From: Flavobacteriales bacterium
GTDB taxonomy: Bacteria; Bacteroidota; Bacteroidia; Flavobacteriales_D; Sanyastnellaceae
Direction of reading: 5' to 3'
Length of the DNA: 7,065 nt
NCBI GenBank assembly: GCA_947464885.1
Contig: CANHYZ010000102.1
Coordinates: 1 to 7,065, forward strand
The translations under genes and the position numbers were made by a program. This document shows positions 5,033-7,065 of this stretch, one piece after another. Each line of letters opens with the position of its first letter. The first letter of the stretch is position 1. Below the pieces are notes generated by a model. It made no database searches and was not told the origin of the DNA. It saw only the letters and a program-made list of their open reading frames with translations.

Positions 5033-6983
5033 TCTAAGGTTCTCTCTGCTCTTGTGTATTTCATGGTTTATCATCACACAGGTGAGCGCCCAGTGTCCTG
5101 CATGCATGCAAGAGAATGACCGCATCCTGAATGGCGATTTCGAAAGTGGAAATGTGGGATTCACGTCCTCCCTGGATTACGTCACTTTCTTCCCGTTCAT
5201 CTGCACGCTTTGCCCGGAAAACAACTATGCGATCGGCAACAACGCAACGTTGTTTCATAGCGACTTCACAGGCAACGATCACACGAACCCGCCTTCAGGA
5301 GATTTTTTCATCGCTAATGCTCCGGGTTCGGCAGGAACGTCGGTGTGGTGTCAAGAGTTGACCGTATATCCGCAGACAGACTACACGCTCACGTTTTGGG
5401 CGCGCGATGTGGCCGACAACGCTAATCCTCATCCTCTCGCGTTGCTCATTCCGGTATTCAACGGTGTTGCGGCAGATGACACACTGATTGCCGAAGGCGG
5501 TTGGTCGTCACTCACAACAACCTGGAATAGCGGCGAAACGACAGTGCTCAATCTTTGCATCATTGACGTTCAGACAGAGACCGGAGGCAATGACTTCGGT
5601 CTGGATGATATCTCGCTGACCGCCTGTGAACCGATCGTCCTTTCCCAGCCCGCCTTCGCCGGCTTCGACACCACCTTGTGCAGCAATACGCCGCTTGAAA
5701 TTGGGGTTAATCCCTTCAGCGGATACAACTATAGCTGGGATGTTTCCTTTGGCCTTTCATCCACCGACGTTGGCAACCCGACCTTGAGCATTGAAAATAC
5801 TTCCGATAGTGTTTTTCACATCAGCTATGTGGTAGAGCGCGACTCAGCCAATGTTGGCTGCCTGGCATCCGATACAGTGAACATTAGTATCCTGCCCATT
5901 CACGATGTGTTCATTGGCAATGACACAACCCTATGTGCGCTCGATACGATTCAGTTGTCGGTTCCCTCGCTTTGGGAAACCATCCAATGGTCGAACGGAG
6001 AAACATCCAATGCAACCTCGGTTGGCATCGGAGAGCATAGCATCCTTGTCACTCGAGGTCAATGCACAAAATCAGACTCGATCTTTATCAGCGCCGTCGT
6101 GGTTGAATCCACCAATCTACCCGATTCCATTCATCACTGCAACACGTCGCCGTTGCTCTTGGAAGCCCCCATGCATGGCACATGGCTTTGGAATGGCAAC
6201 GCTGCTCCGAATCCAATCGTTGCCGATACATCGGCAATTTATTACTTCGACTATACTTCAAACGGTTGTTCGGTAACAGACACGCTGGAATTATCACTGT
6301 TCGAACAGCACTTTGCGCTGCTATCGACAGATACCATCCTGTGTGACGGGACATCAGCACTTCTGCAATCGGTTTATGCCGGTTCATGGAATACCGGAGT
6401 TTTCGCGGAGACAATCAGCATTGATCAATCAGGTGCGTATTCCATCGTGGTTGAAAACGGCCCATGTGTGACCTACGATACGATTGCGGTTTATCCGATC
6501 GCGCAACCCGTTGTGTCGCTGGGCAATGACACAACCTTTTGTGAAGACTACCCTATCGTTCTCGACGCCTTTGCCCCGCAACACTCCGAGTATCTATGGT
6601 CAACCGGCGACACTTCCGCAACGGTGGCTACTGCGGGGAGTGGTTTGTACAGCGTCGTTGTATCCAACCGCTGCGGTGTTGCAAGCGATGAAATTGCCAT
6701 TGACAATTTCCAATGCAGCTGGGAGATTTTCGTGCCGTCCTGCTTTACACCCAATGAAGACACGTTCAACGAATCTTGGATTGTATCAGGATACAATATC
6801 GCGTCGATGCAGGTTTGGATCTATAACCGTTTGGGTGAGGCTATTTTCTATTCGCCTGATGGAAAAGTGGGTTGGACGCCCGGTATCGCCGTGGGAGACG
6901 ACGTCTATAATTACCGCATTCAAGCCATTACATACAACGGGGAAGAAGTTGTGAAAACAGGGGGTATCTATTTGGTTCGATAA
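5025..6983 (+). CDS. Secreted modular protein with T9SS type B (gliding-associated) C-terminal sorting domain
   Basis: 652 residues from ATG 5025. I chose this start over the in-frame TTG at 5007 because the signal peptide (NNLRF, hydrophobic 7-18, VSA cleavage at Ala22/Gln23) begins directly there. Residues about 34-201 form a jelly-roll-like domain: it opens NGDFESGNVGF, and WCQELTVYPQTDYTLTFWARD and GLDDISLTAC are typical of Bacteroidota extracellular carbohydrate-binding or adhesin domains. Five Ig/PKD-like modules follow (about 205-562), each with a Cys pair. Residues 569-652 are a CHU_C/TIGR04131-type sorting domain: FVPSCFTPNEDTFNESW, WIYNRLGEAIF, VGWTPG, YNYRIQA and the closing GGIYLVR. 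Such proteins are exported by the Sec system and then T9SS, and are released or attached at the surface. The likely role is adhesion or binding of an extracellular polymer (inference; no catalytic motif seen). The 8-base overlap with the acyltransferase suggests shared transcription. Confidence 0.85.
   Translation: MNNLRFSLLLCISWFIITQVSAQCPACMQENDRILNGDFESGNVGFTSSLDYVTFFPFICTLCPENNYAIGNNATLFHSDFTGNDHTNPPSGDFFIANAPGSAGTSVWCQELTVYPQTDYTLTFWARDVADNANPHPLALLIPVFNGVAADDTLIAEGGWSSLTTTWNSGETTVLNLCIIDVQTETGGNDFGLDDISLTACEPIVLSQPAFAGFDTTLCSNTPLEIGVNPFSGYNYSWDVSFGLSSTDVGNPTLSIENTSDSVFHISYVVERDSANVGCLASDTVNISILPIHDVFIGNDTTLCALDTIQLSVPSLWETIQWSNGETSNATSVGIGEHSILVTRGQCTKSDSIFISAVVVESTNLPDSIHHCNTSPLLLEAPMHGTWLWNGNAAPNPIVADTSAIYYFDYTSNGCSVTDTLELSLFEQHFALLSTDTILCDGTSALLQSVYAGSWNTGVFAETISIDQSGAYSIVVENGPCVTYDTIAVYPIAQPVVSLGNDTTFCEDYPIVLDAFAPQHSEYLWSTGDTSATVATAGSGLYSVVVSNRCGVASDEIAIDNFQCSWEIFVPSCFTPNEDTFNESWIVSGYNIASMQVWIYNRLGEAIFYSPDGKVGWTPGIAVGDDVYNYRIQAITYNGEEVVKTGGIYLVR
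5637..6710 (+). repeat. Five tandem Ig-like modules with paired cysteines
   Basis: Within the secreted protein, each module has a first cysteine near its start, mostly in a DTTLC-type motif, and a second cysteine near a DT or SD segment. The pairs are residues 219/279, 304/347, 372/415, 440/481 and 506/550. Spacings are 60, 43, 43, 41 and 44. Modules 2 and 5 both start with GNDTT and share an identical 15-base DNA stretch (5916-5930 and 6522-6536). Module 3 has lost the DTT motif (DSIHHC). Paired cysteines at a fixed distance suggest one disulphide per module after export. These are diverged protein repeats rather than DNA tandem repeats. Confidence 0.7.
6729..6980 (+). other. T9SS type B C-terminal sorting domain (coding segment)
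   Basis: Encodes the last 84 residues of the secreted protein. It opens with FVPSCFTPN, has the central NRLGEAIF strand, W-x-P-G, a YNYRIQA strand and the final GGIYLVR. This is the arrangement of the gliding motility-associated C-terminal domain (TIGR04131/CHU_C). The Cys in VPSCFTPN replaces the more usual small residue of VPNAFTPN, and NEDTFNESW replaces the usual NGDGxND-W. The domain is intact to the stop codon. Confidence 0.85.
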
Positions 6984-7005
6984 AGCCGTTTTTCCTTCAT
7001 ATTTG
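6972..7005 (+). promoter_or_regulatory. Likely Bacteroidota-type promoter for the accD-like gene
   Basis: TTG at 6972-6974 (inside the last codons of the upstream gene), a 23-base spacer, then CATATTTG at 6998-7005, one mismatch from TAnnTTTG and with the TTTG part perfect. Spacing is at the upper edge of the reported 17-23 range. Transcription would begin around 7012, giving a leader of about 16 bases before ATG 7028, which is normal for this phylum. It would separate the accD-like gene from the secreted-protein gene. No terminator hairpin is visible in the 44-base gap. Confidence 0.5.
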
Positions 7006-7027
7006 TACCCTCACAAATTGTTCAGCT

Positions 7028-7065
7028 ATGAGTTGGTTTACACGTAAAATGCAAGGTATTACTAC
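7028..7065 (+). CDS. accD: Acetyl-CoA carboxylase carboxyltransferase beta subunit, N-terminal start only (partial)
   Basis: Only 12 full codons and two bases are in the window: MSWFTRKMQGIT plus a Thr-type partial codon. The start MSWF-x-RK-x-x-GI-T matches the well-conserved N-terminus of Bacteroidota AccD proteins as I remember them (MSWFKRKEKGITT-like), which precedes the four-Cys zinc ribbon. AccD is part of the carboxyltransferase that makes malonyl-CoA, the first step of fatty acid synthesis in the cytoplasm. ATG 7028 has a short AT-rich leader without Shine-Dalgarno, downstream of a good promoter candidate. The identification rests on a dozen residues, so it is provisional; the zinc ribbon and crotonase-fold domain should lie just past the window edge. 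Confidence 0.7.
   Translation, partial: MSWFTRKMQGIT

Noticed and set aside
5905..6954. Two plus-strand frames (5905-6276 and 6484-6954) with similar starts (AMTQPYV / AMTQPFV)
   Set aside because: The similarity comes from the 15-base repeat of the Ig-like modules read in another frame; the proteins are low-quality shadows of the secreted-protein gene.
1..7065. A defence, mobile or CRISPR-like system
   Set aside because: No nuclease, recombinase, toxin-antitoxin, reverse transcriptase or spaced direct-repeat pattern is present; gene content and base use are uniform and typical of the core chromosome.

Overview
The window looks like chromosomal DNA from a member of the Bacteroidota, most likely Flavobacteriales-like. 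The case rests on a GldI-type lipoprotein, a secreted protein ending in a type IX secretion (T9SS) type B sorting domain, a Bacteroidota-style outer-membrane protein (probably DUF5723), and the absence of a Shine-Dalgarno sequence before any start. A Bacteroidota-type promoter (TTG, spacer, near-TAnnTTTG) also precedes the last gene. All genes lie on the plus strand and are tightly packed. No non-coding stretch exceeds 70 bases, and I saw no RNA gene, insertion sequence, CRISPR array or prophage signal.

Layout: (1) bases 2-856, the 3' part of a DHH/DHHA1 phosphoesterase (NrnA-like), cut by the window edge. (2) 853-1377, a GldI-like FKBP lipoprotein. (3) 1374-2258, a second, larger FKBP lipoprotein. 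These three are joined by two ATGA stop/start overlaps and are almost certainly one operon. (4) After 69 bases, 2328-3752 encodes an exported beta-barrel-like protein. (5) After 56 bases, 3809-5032 encodes a PlsB/PlsC-like acyltransferase. (6) Overlapping its end by 8 bases, 5025-6983 encodes a modular secreted protein: signal peptide, jelly-roll-like domain, five Cys-paired Ig-like modules and a T9SS type B sorting domain. (7) From 7028 to the window edge are the first 12 codons of what looks like accD.

How they fit together: the two FKBP lipoproteins probably act as periplasmic folding or assembly factors. In Flavobacterium johnsoniae, GldI is needed for gliding, and gliding is linked to T9SS. 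The modular protein is a likely T9SS cargo. The outer-membrane protein is plausibly another envelope component, and the acyltransferase and AccD belong to lipid synthesis. Most of the window is an ordinary envelope and lipid neighbourhood. The most interesting points are the internal duplication, with a decayed first copy, in the second FKBP lipoprotein; the loss of pocket residues in both FKBPs; the non-canonical HX5D box of the acyltransferase; and the coupling of that enzyme gene to a secreted T9SS-type protein. I found no convincing new multi-gene defence or mobile system.
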